64,000 nucleotides of DNA from Selaginella moellendorffii (Eukaryota; Streptophyta; Lycopodiopsida; Selaginellales; Selaginellaceae): assembly GCF_000143415.4 (NCBI RefSeq), contig NW_003314397.1:276264-340263 (forward strand), read 5' to 3'. The notes under the pieces are model-generated. The model saw only the letters and a list, made by a program, of their open reading frames with translations. It did no database searches and had not been told where the DNA came from. The translations under genes were made by a program, and so were the position numbers. This document shows positions 22,191 to 33,589 of this stretch, in pieces (positions within the stretch are counted from its first letter, which is position 1; every line of letters begins with the position of its first letter).

Positions 22191-24789
22191 TGAGCTCTAA
22201 AGTCTCAGTGACTTGCAGTGGTGTTCGGAAAAGCTTGACACCCTGCTTCCAGCACCAGCTGCCGCCTAAAAAATGACTAGTCAGGAACAAACTCGTTGAG
22301 ATGAGATCTTACTCACTTGGATTTACATGTCCCGTTGAAAGTACCAAATCTTTGTTCTCGGGATCCATCACCCAGTCCATCCACAGGACAACTCCATGGC
22401 AAAGTCCACTCTTTACAAAGGTAACCTGTGCTAAATGCCGAAAACGGTCAGTGGTGCCATGCCACCTAAAATGACTAACCTTTGCAAATACACTTAGACT
22501 GTGAATTTCCTCACGCATGTTGAACTCGAGCAGTGGAAACGGTTTTGTCAATGACTGACCACAACACAAAATTCGAGTTAAGCCCCTTGTTTCACGTAAA
22601 AAATACAAACCTCATGTCGTCCACATTGCCATATTGAAAATGGTAAAATTGGACTGTCTTGGCCATCTGGAAGGTTTCCACATGCTCCAAGCATTGAATT
22701 AACTGAGCTGTGGTCAAACCCTTCAACGCCTTCAAGGCAACAACGGCTTTGCCACAAATCCTGTTTTTACAAAAAGTGAAATCCTTTTGACGTCTCAAAA
22801 AAACTTACAGGAAGATAACAAGCCATCCCATAGAGAATTCCAAGGCAAGGAACTATAATAGGATTCTCTGATAGCAACGGACTTAGCGTCGTTCTCTCGT
22901 ACCTGGAATCTCACTGCTTTAAACGACTTCCAACTCATAAGAAAACGAAAACTAACCAAAACCGCAGCTGCTTCCACGGCAACGCATGCTCGTACGTGGC
23001 ATAATAAGGCTCTGCTAAAAGAACATCCACCTGTTGCGAAAAGAAAGAAACCCGTCAATATCCAATGGACTTGCAAGACTGTATACTTTATGTCCCTTGA
23101 AATCGTCCCTGGTGAGATGCTTGACATCTTTGTGTATTATAGACAACTTGCTCGCGACGCTCGCCAAGTACTTCAAGCCATCTCTTCTACAGCCTGGGAA
23201 CAACCCAGCCACATGGCAGGATCCATGTACTGTAGATAGAGCACACACGGCGCTCATCAGACCGTCATCCAGAATGAGACAGTTTCCAACTTCTCGCTCT
23301 CCAAGCTGGACATAAAAGAAAAAAGAAAAAAATGAGCAAGAACAGATTCAAAGGGAACTTACTTACAGCTTTCTGAATGGCAGAACGTATGATAGAACGC
23401 CTGCTACCGTCCCCAAGCATGCAACACCTTTGTGGGCTCAGCTTGAAACCAGACGCAAAACTATTGCAGCGTCCACCACCATTGATGTCATACCGCACTG
23501 AGGTTTCATCGTGGCTGACTACGAGGCAAAGCTCTGAGTGCTGCTCCACCGAAATACCTTGTCCAGGAAGAAACCAGACACATTGTTTCCAATGGTCACA
23601 CCAATCACTTGCTCCTGAGAATTACCCTCTTAGAAGGAGCTACTAAAAGAATCAAACAGGAAAACAAACCTTTGACCCAACGAGGAGCAGTTGAGTAGCA
23701 AATCAAGCCATCTTTGTCAAGCTGCAGCACCCACCTTGTCAAGTTCAATCAGAGAGGAAAGCGAAAGCGAATCTGAGCAAGTTTCGTACCATGAAACTAT
23801 TGCGTGAGCAGTCCCAGACATGTTGACATGCACGGCTCGAGTAAATTGTCCACACACATCTGGAGCTCTATAAAAGTCAAGAGTGAAAGCTTCAAACGGC
23901 TCAGAAAGCTGCAACACCACGGGTTTTTGGTAACTTGTAAGAGAACTCTACTAAATTACCAGCTTGATACCGGGGATTTCATCTACGTGAAACGCATGTT
24001 GTCTGTGCTTGAAATAAGAGTAGAAATCCTCGGGAGAAAAAGCCATTCCGTCCTGCAGCTGAGCTTCTACTCCTTGAAGGTCGTGAAATCTCCACAGAAA
24101 GTCGCACTCGACCAGCTAAGAAAAAGTTGTAAACTCCATCGATTGGAAAAGAGACTTTACAATACCTGCGCATACACAGTAGCTCGATATGGCACTGTTG
24201 CAGCATTAGGCTGGAGTAAATGCTTGTGAGCGTGCCTCAAGCTTGGAATTATTCCTTCTCCAAGCAACTCCGAGTCTAAAATCTCACACACCTGGAGAGA
24301 TACTTAGTAGAAGAGTCCAGCGGAAGAAGAACGTACCAATGCATCGGCTCTGCTGGAGATGTCCACCCCGACTTTGATCTCATCCGAGCGCATATGGAGC
24401 AGCTTGATCGCTCCCATCGTCCCATTGTCTCGGCAAACTTTGCGAGCCAGCTTGTACATTGGAAGAAACGATTCGCAAGCAGTCACCTGGCACTGCTTTT
24501 CCATTGCCCGCCAAGCCATCATCGACAAGAGCCCACTCCCAGCACTGCCAAGAATGCATCTATCTAGCTCAGCAAAGAAGGATCTCTAACCTTACCCAAT
24601 GTCAAGGACATGGCCGTGGCGGCCGAGCTTCGCGATTGCGGAAGAGAATGCCGTGTTCCTGGCACGATCATTCAGCATATCAAGGTACAAGCTCTCCGCC
24701 AAAGCATCGCTCGCATCGCCATCGTCTCCATCGCTGACGAGAATCCATTCGCTCTCGCCCGTGAGCGCATTCACGCGCTGCTGGAGCAT
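22138..24789 (-). CDS. PRMT7: Protein arginine N-methyltransferase 7
   Basis: Starts at ATG 24789 (MLQQRVNALTGESEW) and runs through many exons to the stop at 22138-22140. The first methyltransferase domain shows YLDMLNDRARNTAF, the SAM motif LDIGAGSGLLSMMA (split by an intron) and ACESFLPMYKLA. WVLQLDKDGLI and YSTAPRWVK begin the mid-region. The second domain keeps LLAEPYYA, LPWKQLRFW, YERTTLSPLLSE and the end LWMDWVMDPEN...VLSTG with CWKQGVKLF. The tandem-domain layout and order match plant PRMT7, which methylates arginine in histones, RNA-binding and splicing proteins. It shares its 5' region with the divergent PPR gene (37 bp between start codons). The last about 20 codons overlap a duplicated segment that carries the kelch-like pseudogene. 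Confidence 0.9.
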
Positions 24790-24799
24790 TCCCTCGCTA

Positions 24800-24809
24800 A
24801 AACCCTAAA
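24800..24809. promoter_or_regulatory. Telo-box in the PRMT7/PPR shared leader
   Basis: AAACCCTAAA sits in the 37-bp gap between the two divergent start codons, so it is inside the leader of at least one transcript. Telo-boxes act in plant promoters and leaders; a shared role is inferred. Confidence 0.45.
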
Positions 24810-24826
24810 CTCAAGATAGTAAATGA

Positions 24827-26800
24827 ATGAATCACTACAAAACTAGGAGGCAGGAGTGCTTGGAGTTCATCCAAAGCTCTGCAACTCCCTCTCAAGCGCT
24901 CCAAGCTCACTCCAGGATCCAATCCATCCTCAAAGATCCGAGCAACGACATCTTCCTTTGCAACAAGCTGATCGAGATGTATGGGAGGTGTTCTAGTGTC
25001 TCTAATGCCCGCCGCGTCTTTGACTCGCTCCACAGGAAAGATTCCTTCTCCTGGGATCTCCTGCTCATTGCCTACGTGCGGAACGGGCTTTTGGAGGAAG
25101 CCCAGAGAATCTTTGCGACAATGCCTCACAAGAGCGTCATTCCTTGGAATGTGCTCTTGGCTGGATATGCCCGAACTGGGCATATGAAAGAGTGTGTGGA
25201 GATGTTCGAGGGAATGCCCGCTAGAAACGAGGTGACGTACACAACGATGATCAGCATGTATGCCCAGAGTGGAGAGGTAGAGTCTGCGATTGAGATCTTT
25301 GAGAAAATGCCAGAGAGAGACATTGTTTCGTGGAATGCCATGATCAGTGCATGCTCTGAGAATGGACGCCTGGATCTCTCCCAGCAGCTGTTTGGCAGCA
25401 TTCCTTTGCGGAATGTGGCGACGTGGAATGGGATGCTCGCAGCATATGCCCGAGCCGGTCGTCTAGAGGAATCTGCAAACTTCCTTGAAGAGATGCCAGA
25501 AAGGAACCTGGTTTCATGGACAACAATCATGGCACTGTATGCCCAAGAAGGGTATTTACAGGAATCTGAGCTTATCTTTCTGGAGGCCCCTCAGATCGAC
25601 ATCGTGTGCTGGAATGTAATGCTTGTTGCACATGCCCAAAACAAGCAAGGGCATCGTTGTTTGGAGATTTTCGACAGCATGCCTGAATGGGATCTTGTGT
25701 CGTGGAATGCCCTGATTTATGGTTTGGGCGAGGCAGGCAATACAGTCGGGTCACAAGAGATGTTTAGAAAGATGTCACAGCGCAACCTTGCCTCGTATAA
25801 TGCCATTTTAGCAGTATATGCCCAGTCACGGCATCTTGAAGAAGCTAAAGAGATTTTCAAAGACATGCCATATCACAACGTCTTATCGTCCAACACAATG
25901 ATTGCTGCATTCTCAGAAAGCGGCCTGGTTGAATCTGCCATGCTTGTGTTTACCAAAATGGCTTTCAGGGACATTGTATCCTGGAACTCAATGCTTGCGG
26001 CATATGCCTGCCACAATTGCATAGAGGAGTCTACGTGCTTGTTTGAAGAGATGCCACAGCGCGACCTCGTCTCGTGGACCACAATGCTACTCTTGAAAAG
26101 CAAGAGCGGGGTGTATGAAATGGTGGAGATGGAGCAACACTTCAACTCCATGCCAGAGCAGGATCTGCTGTCATGGAACACAATGCTTTCAGCATACTCT
26201 CATCATGGGCATCTGGCCAAGGCCATTAGGATGTTTGTAAGTGTCCCCCAACACGAATCAGCTACATGGAATACCCTGTTGACAGCATATGCCGTGAATG
26301 GGCATTTGGACAGAGCTTTGAAGCTGCTGGCCCAGATTCCCGAGCCTGACCTGATTTCATATGCTGCGATGCTGGCAGCCCTAGCTCATGCGGGTAGATC
26401 ACTTGAGGCATTGGAACTGTTTGATTCGCTCAAGATGCTCCACCTCCCCGACTTGACGTGCTTTGTTTTGGGTCTTGTGGCGTGCAGCCATACTGGAAAC
26501 GTGAGGCGAGGAAGGCAGTGCTTTGCTTCAGTTGTAGCAGACTATGGCATGGAGCCAAGCAAGCAGCACTATAGATGCTTTGTGGATCTGTTGGGCCGGT
26601 CAGGACACCTGAACGAGGCAGAAGAGCTCATTGCAAACATGCCATACTTTCCAGATGTTTTGGAGTGGACTAGCTTGCTTGGGGCGTGCAAAAGCCATAG
26701 AGTCTTACAGAATGGTGGACGTGCAGCAAATATGGTATTGAGTATGAATCCAAACGAGGGAGGAGCATACGTATTGCTGTCTACACTTGTCAACCGGTAA
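24827..26800 (+). CDS. PLS-class pentatricopeptide repeat protein, E-type end
   Basis: One intronless frame of 657 codons. About 17 PPR units are visible from residue 40 to 560, for example KDSFSWDLLLIAYVRNGLLE, ERDIVSWNAMISACSENGRL and RDLVSWTTMLLLKSKSG, in the 31-35 residue spacing typical of PLS arrays. The C-terminus has LGACKSHRVLQNGGRAANMV and ends GGAYVLLSTLVNR. This is an E-type extension cut short, with no DYW deaminase domain. Members usually bind organelle RNA and act in C-to-U editing or processing. No clear transit peptide is seen before the first repeat. The nearest alternative ATG (24823) is out of frame. Confidence 0.93.
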   Translation: MNHYKTRRQECLEFIQSSATPSQALQAHSRIQSILKDPSNDIFLCNKLIEMYGRCSSVSNARRVFDSLHRKDSFSWDLLLIAYVRNGLLEEAQRIFATMPHKSVIPWNVLLAGYARTGHMKECVEMFEGMPARNEVTYTTMISMYAQSGEVESAIEIFEKMPERDIVSWNAMISACSENGRLDLSQQLFGSIPLRNVATWNGMLAAYARAGRLEESANFLEEMPERNLVSWTTIMALYAQEGYLQESELIFLEAPQIDIVCWNVMLVAHAQNKQGHRCLEIFDSMPEWDLVSWNALIYGLGEAGNTVGSQEMFRKMSQRNLASYNAILAVYAQSRHLEEAKEIFKDMPYHNVLSSNTMIAAFSESGLVESAMLVFTKMAFRDIVSWNSMLAAYACHNCIEESTCLFEEMPQRDLVSWTTMLLLKSKSGVYEMVEMEQHFNSMPEQDLLSWNTMLSAYSHHGHLAKAIRMFVSVPQHESATWNTLLTAYAVNGHLDRALKLLAQIPEPDLISYAAMLAALAHAGRSLEALELFDSLKMLHLPDLTCFVLGLVACSHTGNVRRGRQCFASVVADYGMEPSKQHYRCFVDLLGRSGHLNEAEELIANMPYFPDVLEWTSLLGACKSHRVLQNGGRAANMVLSMNPNEGGAYVLLSTLVNR

Positions 26801-26845
26801 AAGAAGCCCATATGTACATAGTTAATCATCGTACAGGTAGTGTCT

Positions 26846-29800
26846 CTAGCTAGCGGTGGCGGCGGCGGTGGCCGTGGTAGCAGTGGGCGATAGCTCCGCC
26901 GCCGCCTCCATGTAACCCAGTAGCTTCTCCAGCCGCTGCGCTACGTCGCAGTGGTAAGGCAGCGGTCGGCGGCGGTGGAGATACATGGGACTGATGGTCA
27001 GCCATGACAGGCCATAAAACTCGGCTCCAAGTTGCTCTAGAACGTAGCGGATTTGCTGCTTGATGCCGCTGCTGCTCCCTTGCTTTCCTGTGCTGGCACT
27101 GCTCCCGCTAGTGTTGCTGCTACTACCGGCGTTGTCACACAAGCCATTCCCACCCAGACGCATTCCTTGCGTCTCCTGCCGAGCCTTGGAGGAGCCAAAG
27201 TGTGCTACGAGACCGATCTGGAGCGTGCTCGGCCATTCCTCCTCCATGGAAACTTGAGCAACCTCGGCTCGTAGAGCTGTGGTCGGGCCGGAGATGACAT
27301 AGCCGGATGCAACGGGAGAGACGGAGCCTCTGCTCTGGATCCACTGTCCAAATGCCGGGACGTTGACTTTGTTGCTAGCCACCGAGTCTGACGAGGAGAG
27401 CGAGCGTAAACCGTGAGCGGGAATGAAGAGGTAAGCCCCGTTAAGAGAAGCGATTGTTTTTGCCATGCCAAAACCGGAGGCTAGTCCACTCGAGCTGGCT
27501 ACGGACCATGTCGAAGCTGCTGGAATGAAAACTTCAGTCAGCGAATAGTTGGATACGAAGGAAATTCCAGCTTACCAGCAGATTCGGCGAGGCTCAGCAC
27601 CTGCAATGATTCGTCACCAGACACCGTTGCCAAGGTCACACCGGCAAGCTTCCCAGCATGGAAGTTGATCTCCGGCTTTGGGAGTAAGCCGCGCGAAACA
27701 AAAGACGACGACGAACCTGGAGACGATGGAAATCCCACGACTGCGCTCACATTTCTCTGCTGGGACAAAGAGCTAGCATCACCGCCGCTGTCCGGACGAA
27801 TCACCACGGGCCATACTCTGGATTCATCTCCCGCGATGTTCATAAACACGCGTTGCCATTCTGGAGCATGGTCGAGGATCAGTTAGCTTGATAAGAAAAA
27901 GTATAACTTGATCATACCTTGGTACTCGGTTTCATACAGATCACCCATACGGGTGACGGTAACTGTGTGGCCCCTGTTGCCTGCCGTTCGAGACATGGTT
28001 GCCAAGAGCTGCTGACCCTGTTGCATTACCTGACTAAAGAGCTGACAGAGTTCTTTGGAGCAGTCATCCTTATCCTGCGTGCACCGGGGACTAGGAAATA
28101 CGTTCACGTCCAGCATCTTCCCTTGGGAATCTATCCAGACGGCGATCAGCCACAGCCAGTTGCTCGTCCACGAATAACAGCAGTGAAAAGAGAGTGGCTG
28201 GCTGCTAGTCCTGGAGACCCCGTCCGCTACACTGCCAGTGTCTGGTATCCCAAAACTCTGTGTCGAAACCTCTTCTGTTCTGGCTTTGGTCAGTTGTCCC
28301 ATAGAGTGGTCCAATATACAACCATCCGCGAGAATAAACAGAGGCTCGTATAAGAGTCGGAATGGTGCTGGCGGACCGGAAGCAGACGTTTCCAATAGCC
28401 TGGAAGAAGACCATGACTTGTCCCAGCGTAAGTTTCCAGTGTCCAGTAATGAGACATTCCGACAGTCTTTCCATGTCATCGCAGTATTGCTCTGCAAACC
28501 CATACGGGATTTAGATGCAAAGCCATATTGTTGCGTATCTTCAGCAGCTTTGTATGGTATACGACGCAGCTTGTTGTATACTGCAAATGATAGCTCCTTC
28601 AGGATGTCAAGCCCGGCTGCAGGCGAGCTACTCAACCTTATCACCGTTTCGGGAGTTACCACTTGCAAGGCTAGCCTTCCGATAGAAAATCCGGCAACTG
28701 GTTGCTTTCCATCCTCCATTGAATTTTTCCCTGAAGCCTTTTTGATGTTTAAGTTCGGTCCAATGCTCTGACAGGTCTCCATCAGCGTTTGCAAAACCAT
28801 GGAGGGCTCCGACGAAGGACTTACAACGTAAAGAACCTGCACTTGTGTGTTAGAAAATACATACAACGTGGCCATCGCATACCGTGCTGGGGCTGTTTTC
28901 ATGATCAGCCTCCAGGGATACAGAATTGCCGAGGTTGAGGGATTTGCACGCTTTTCGAAGAGACTTTCGAAATTCGGAGACATCCCAGCCATTATCCATA
29001 GCCGTTATGTAGTCGTTTGCCAGATTAATAGATGAGGAACTTCCTTTAAGCTTGGAAGGAAAATCTACTGGAACGAATCCAGGTAGCAAGCGTTTGCTGA
29101 CAGTTTGTGCCGTGACATTTGCTGGAATGTGTGCTCCAAGCTTGCATGCTTCATAAACTGCACAAATAAAAAAAATAAAAAATGAGGGGAATCCCAACAA
29201 TGGTGGCATTGAAGACTTACCACTACTGAGTTGCTGAAAAAACTCAAGTGCGGAACACAGCAAAGGATCCAAACCAGCGCAAATAACGTAGTATGTAACC
29301 TTCGAAAACGAGTCAGTGAATTTGGAAGACTTAGCAAATGAAAAGTAAGCCTTACAGATTTCGGGTAGCCATACGGTTCGAAAGGAGCTTTTTCCCAGTA
29401 CCGCAGAGACCTTGGAGCCGTTCTTAACCAATCTTCTTGATATCTGAGACGAAGACACTATTTAGGACAGCAATGAAATGGCAAAAGAGAGAAATACCCG
29501 ACGAGAAGAGTAGGCACTGGAAGCATCGCGTATGATAATGCTTGACTTTCAGCATCATCAACACACAACCTTCTCTGAGCAGCATCCTCAGCCTCTCGAC
29601 CACTCCTACGAAATTCCGGAGCATGATTATCCAGATCCTGCAAAGACACTACCTTCGCCGATTGCGGAGGCGTAATAGGCTCGCCGGTTATACTGCTGAC
29701 AAGGTCCTTAGAGTCAGATGGTCCTGAATGATTGTCTGTCGGAGTCTTACCCCGACACCACTCAGCCAAGCTCAACGGACCAGCCGCATTGATATCACTA

Positions 29801-32800
29801 AACGCAACACCCACAGCCTGACGCATATCTGACTGAAGAATGCTTGCTACTGTAGCAGGAGAAATCTGCACACCACCACCGCAGAAAGCTTGGTATTGAA
29901 TGAAGAAAAAAAAAAACAGACACTCACCTCGGTGATAGAAGGATCACACACATCACTTGTCCAGCTCAGATCCTGTTGACTTAGCTTCTGCTGTAAAGTC
30001 AGCCAAGCTAATGCACCATCTCCATGCTCCCCATTCAGAGATATGTCATTGCAACAAGCTGCTTGTTGAACTAAAAGCGGTATCAAGTCGACGATGTCCT
30101 GCATGGCCGCGTCGCTTATTTCAGACGGAGTGCCAACCTCTGGAGATGCTATATTGGAAACCGCTCCGCGGCCACCATCCGGAGGCCTTTGCTGCGGCTT
30201 TGGTAAACCAACTGGACGCCATACGCCAACCTCAACTGGCCGAGGCCCATCGTGAGATAAGTCATCCGTATCTCCAGCAATTCTTTCAGGAACTTTCTTC
30301 CGATCAGGCTTGCGTCGTAAGCTGTCACAGGCATCTGACGAGTCCGTTATTTCAGAAGTGCATTCCTTATGAGACGACTCTGTAAGCTTGGCATGTTCGT
30401 TAGGATGAGCACAGTACGCGAATCCTTTGACGCTGTGGAGTTGAAGTTGAAACATTGCACATTCCAACTCCGTTGCAAGTGTAGCAGCCAGTGGCCCTTG
30501 TATTCGATGGGAGTTACCAGTCTTCGCAACCAGAGTATTGTCCGTAGGCGATGTTTCACCATACTTTAAGTTGCCGAAATTGTTAACTGCTACATTTTTC
30601 CGTTCTTCAAACTCGGTCCGCCATCTAGAGTGCGCTTTACGTTCGTACGAGTCTAGCTTTGGCGTCGGTGGAGGAGTCGCTCCATAAACATAGCTTGCGG
30701 ACTGAGAAGCTGAAGTTTCCTTTCTTGCATCTGGTTTGTATGCAGGTTTTCTGTCCAGCTTGTCCAGACCAGTAATATCGATAGGAGCATACTCGGAAGC
30801 AAATATCAAGGCCGCTTCGGACTTGGCCACTAGAGAAAGACCGGCAGGAACGAGAACAGGCGGTGAAGATTCTGGTTCGCACTTCTCATCGACGACTGTG
30901 CCTGTATCCTGTTCCTTTTCCAAATCTTCCGCTTGACCCAATACCTCAAGCATAGGAAAATCCAGTATCGGTAGTCGCATTGGATCTGAAGTCTCAATAA
31001 ACTGTGTTCCCGGAGTATTCGACCCATCACCGTCAAACGGGAACATGTATGATTGGGATTCCATCGTCCCTGGAGGCTACACAGCCACGAAGTGCGCGTC
31101 AGGCAAAAATCTGGTCGAAAGAAGAAGCAGCATACCTCACCGAAACCAAGCCCGTCACCTTCAAAGAAATCTCCAAAATCTCCGAACTCCGCAAAAAAGT
31201 CTGCATCACTTTGGATGTTAACCTGATCGGTCCAGTCCCAGGGTGTCCCCGCCTGACTTGGTGCACCTTTCGTGGACTCGGCATTATTTGCTGCTGACGA
31301 TGAAATCTCAGGGCTAGTTCTTCTTGCAGATTTAGAACTATTGTGCATATCATTTCCGTGTTCTCTCCCGCGCTTTGATCCCTGAAAAGCAGCGCAAGAG
31401 ATAGATAAGTCGGCAGTAGCAGCAGCTTACCGGCAGACGCTTATTATCGCCATCTGGGGTGCGTCCTGACGAAGATATCATCGTCCCATTTGGTCCAGCC
31501 AAAGTAGCGGCGGAATCTGCATCTTCCCTGTAGTCGCCATCATCATTCACATCACTTTCACTGCCCGAGCTGCCCCTACTGTCACTACTTTTGATACTGC
31601 TACCACCGCTACCGCTGCTAGTGCTGCTTTTGCTGCCATTGCTATTCAGCTTCCAAATAGTATTAGCTTTACCCATAGCCTGTAATCTATGTCTGCACAA
31701 GATAAACATTGAGCTGCATGTCCTTAGGAGATACAAAGAGCCTTACCCTGCCAGATTTGTAAGCGGTAGAAATTTTCTTACGGAAAAGGCGTCCTCAAGC
31801 CAATGCGTTCCGGCCTGCTTTCGAAGCCAGCACCTGCCGATAATTTAAATCAATATACTTTGCGCGGGCGCCACCTCGTAAGCATACCTTTTGAGGTAAG
31901 TTCGAGCAGAGATCGGAGGCACGGTCGGAACAACCACAGCTTCCGGCGGGAAAATGAAAACCTTTTCAATCCACTGGTTCTGATCCGTCTTGGGCTGAGA
32001 CTTGCCTTTGGCTAGCTGGAACCTCATGCGAACTTCGACATACCAGCTTCGAGAGGCAAATCCTCCATTCCTCGGAGTGACTGAACTTTTGATGCTAGAG
32101 TCCTTCAGAGGTCCAGACTTGCTGCAATGGCAACAGTATTTCGAGCACTGGCTCTATCAGCCTGCATAGCAGCAAGTCCATTGTCTGCAATCTATATTCC
32201 CAGCAATGTTCTATGAATGACAATGCACAAGCATGCAGCTACTCGTTTTTACCTTTGGGATATTTGTCGAACCAGATCTCCAGGGCAGCATCCAGTGAGC
32301 CATCCCGTCAGACCATAGGGTGCAACAACGACTACATAAACACAAAATAAAAGGAAAAAGAACATGAGACAATCCGATCGCTTTTTGTTGCATACCAGCA
32401 GGATTCTCTATCGATGGTGTAGAAGAGGTCAGATGCTGCGTAAGTACAGCTCGAACATCTGACGCTGCCAAAGGCCTCATTCGTCTGCATCGATAACACC
32501 AAGTTAGAGCATCCCATGCGGTACAGACGAAGCCTAACCTTCTGGAAATGCGCAAGTGGAGAAACACGCCTTCTTCACTCGCAAAAAACGTAGCTTCACA
32601 AGACGGAAGTGTTCGTCTGCCAAGTAGTTTGGATTCATAAGAGCAGAGAGACGCGACCAAACCGAACCCCACCTGAAGTCTGAATCATCTGCGGTGTATC
32701 TCTTGCACTTGACAAACATATCACCGAAACGAACGTAAGCAAAAGCACCCAGCGCCCTGCTCAGGGAATACAAATGCATAAGCTAAGGCCAGAGCTACAA

Positions 32801-33410
32801 AAATTACTACTTCACCTTTCAAAGCGATTGCGAAGGGCTTGGCATAAGGCTGCTGTCACTTCCGTCGACGTCCCGGGACAGGTCCACACTCCGGATTTTA
32901 AAACTGCCAAAAGAAAAGCAAAGTGGCATAAGTTCGAGCAGTAGCAAGACAAGAGCGGAGTTGGCAAAACCTTTCAAATCCAGAGACGGCCTGCTGTCAA
33001 TGTGACGCCCGGGTAAAAAGAGCCACAGTTTGAGCTTTTGGCCTGCAGCAAAAGACACAGAAAGAAACTCAGTAAATGGATCCAAGCCTCGAGTTTCACT
33101 GGCCTTTGTCTTGTGACGAATAAGTCCATGAACTAAGTCGTCCTTCATTCTGGAGCTCAATGTGTGCTGCGAGGAGCTGCTTAGCGAGCTTATCTTCGCT
33201 GCATTCTTGATTCTTCCTGCTCGCGAGGAAAGCGTTACACTAGGCTACATTCCTGTTTGTCTAATCACTCTTACCTCTGGGAATCGTCCGCAACGAGCTG
33301 AAACCACGAGACTTCTTGCAACCCGCCCTGTAAAACCGGCATTCATCAGCAACGACAGCTCCAACCGCGACAGCAGCGCTTACAATTCGGAAGACATTGG
33401 TGAACATCAT
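26846..33410 (-). CDS. MED13: Mediator complex subunit 13
   Basis: A gene of about 6.6 kb with many introns. The start is ATG 33410: MMFTNVFRI, then a 57-bp intron, then GGLQEVSWFQLVADDSQR, which matches the plant MED13 N-terminus. Later blocks are KLKLWLFLPGRH, YVRFGDMFVKCKRY, FFASEEGVFLHLRISRRL, a long Ser/Pro-rich linker (29847-31348) with YVYGATPPPTPK, then PYGYPKS-like and MAKTIASLNGAYLFIPAHGL. It ends with LSWLTISPMYLHRRRPLPYHCDVAQRL before an Ala/Thr tail; stop at 26846. MED13 joins the CDK8 kinase module to Mediator in the nucleus, and the Arabidopsis gene controls embryo patterning timing. Individual exon edges in the linker were not all fixed. Confidence 0.9.
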
Positions 33411-33462
33411 CGTCGCGGGGCTGCTGTGGCGCCTTGGCCAGCGCCACTGCCAGTGCCACGCG

Positions 33463-33478
33463 CTAACCCTAACCCTAG
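33463..33478. promoter_or_regulatory. Double telomere-like motif upstream of MED13
   Basis: CTAACCCTAACCCTAG lies 53 bp before the MED13 start codon. It contains two CCCTAA units and resembles a telo-box. Too short to be an interstitial telomere. Confidence 0.4.
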
Positions 33479-33589
33479 AGTGATGGACACGTGTGCGGCG
33501 AGGATTTGCTTCCACTCTAGTTTAAAAGATTTTTTCAACAAGATAACTATGTCCCAGATGACGATGGCCATTCGTAAGCAGCAGTAGCT

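Noticed and set aside
33461-33480. Interstitial telomere
   Set aside because: Only two CCCTAA units; more likely a telo-box.
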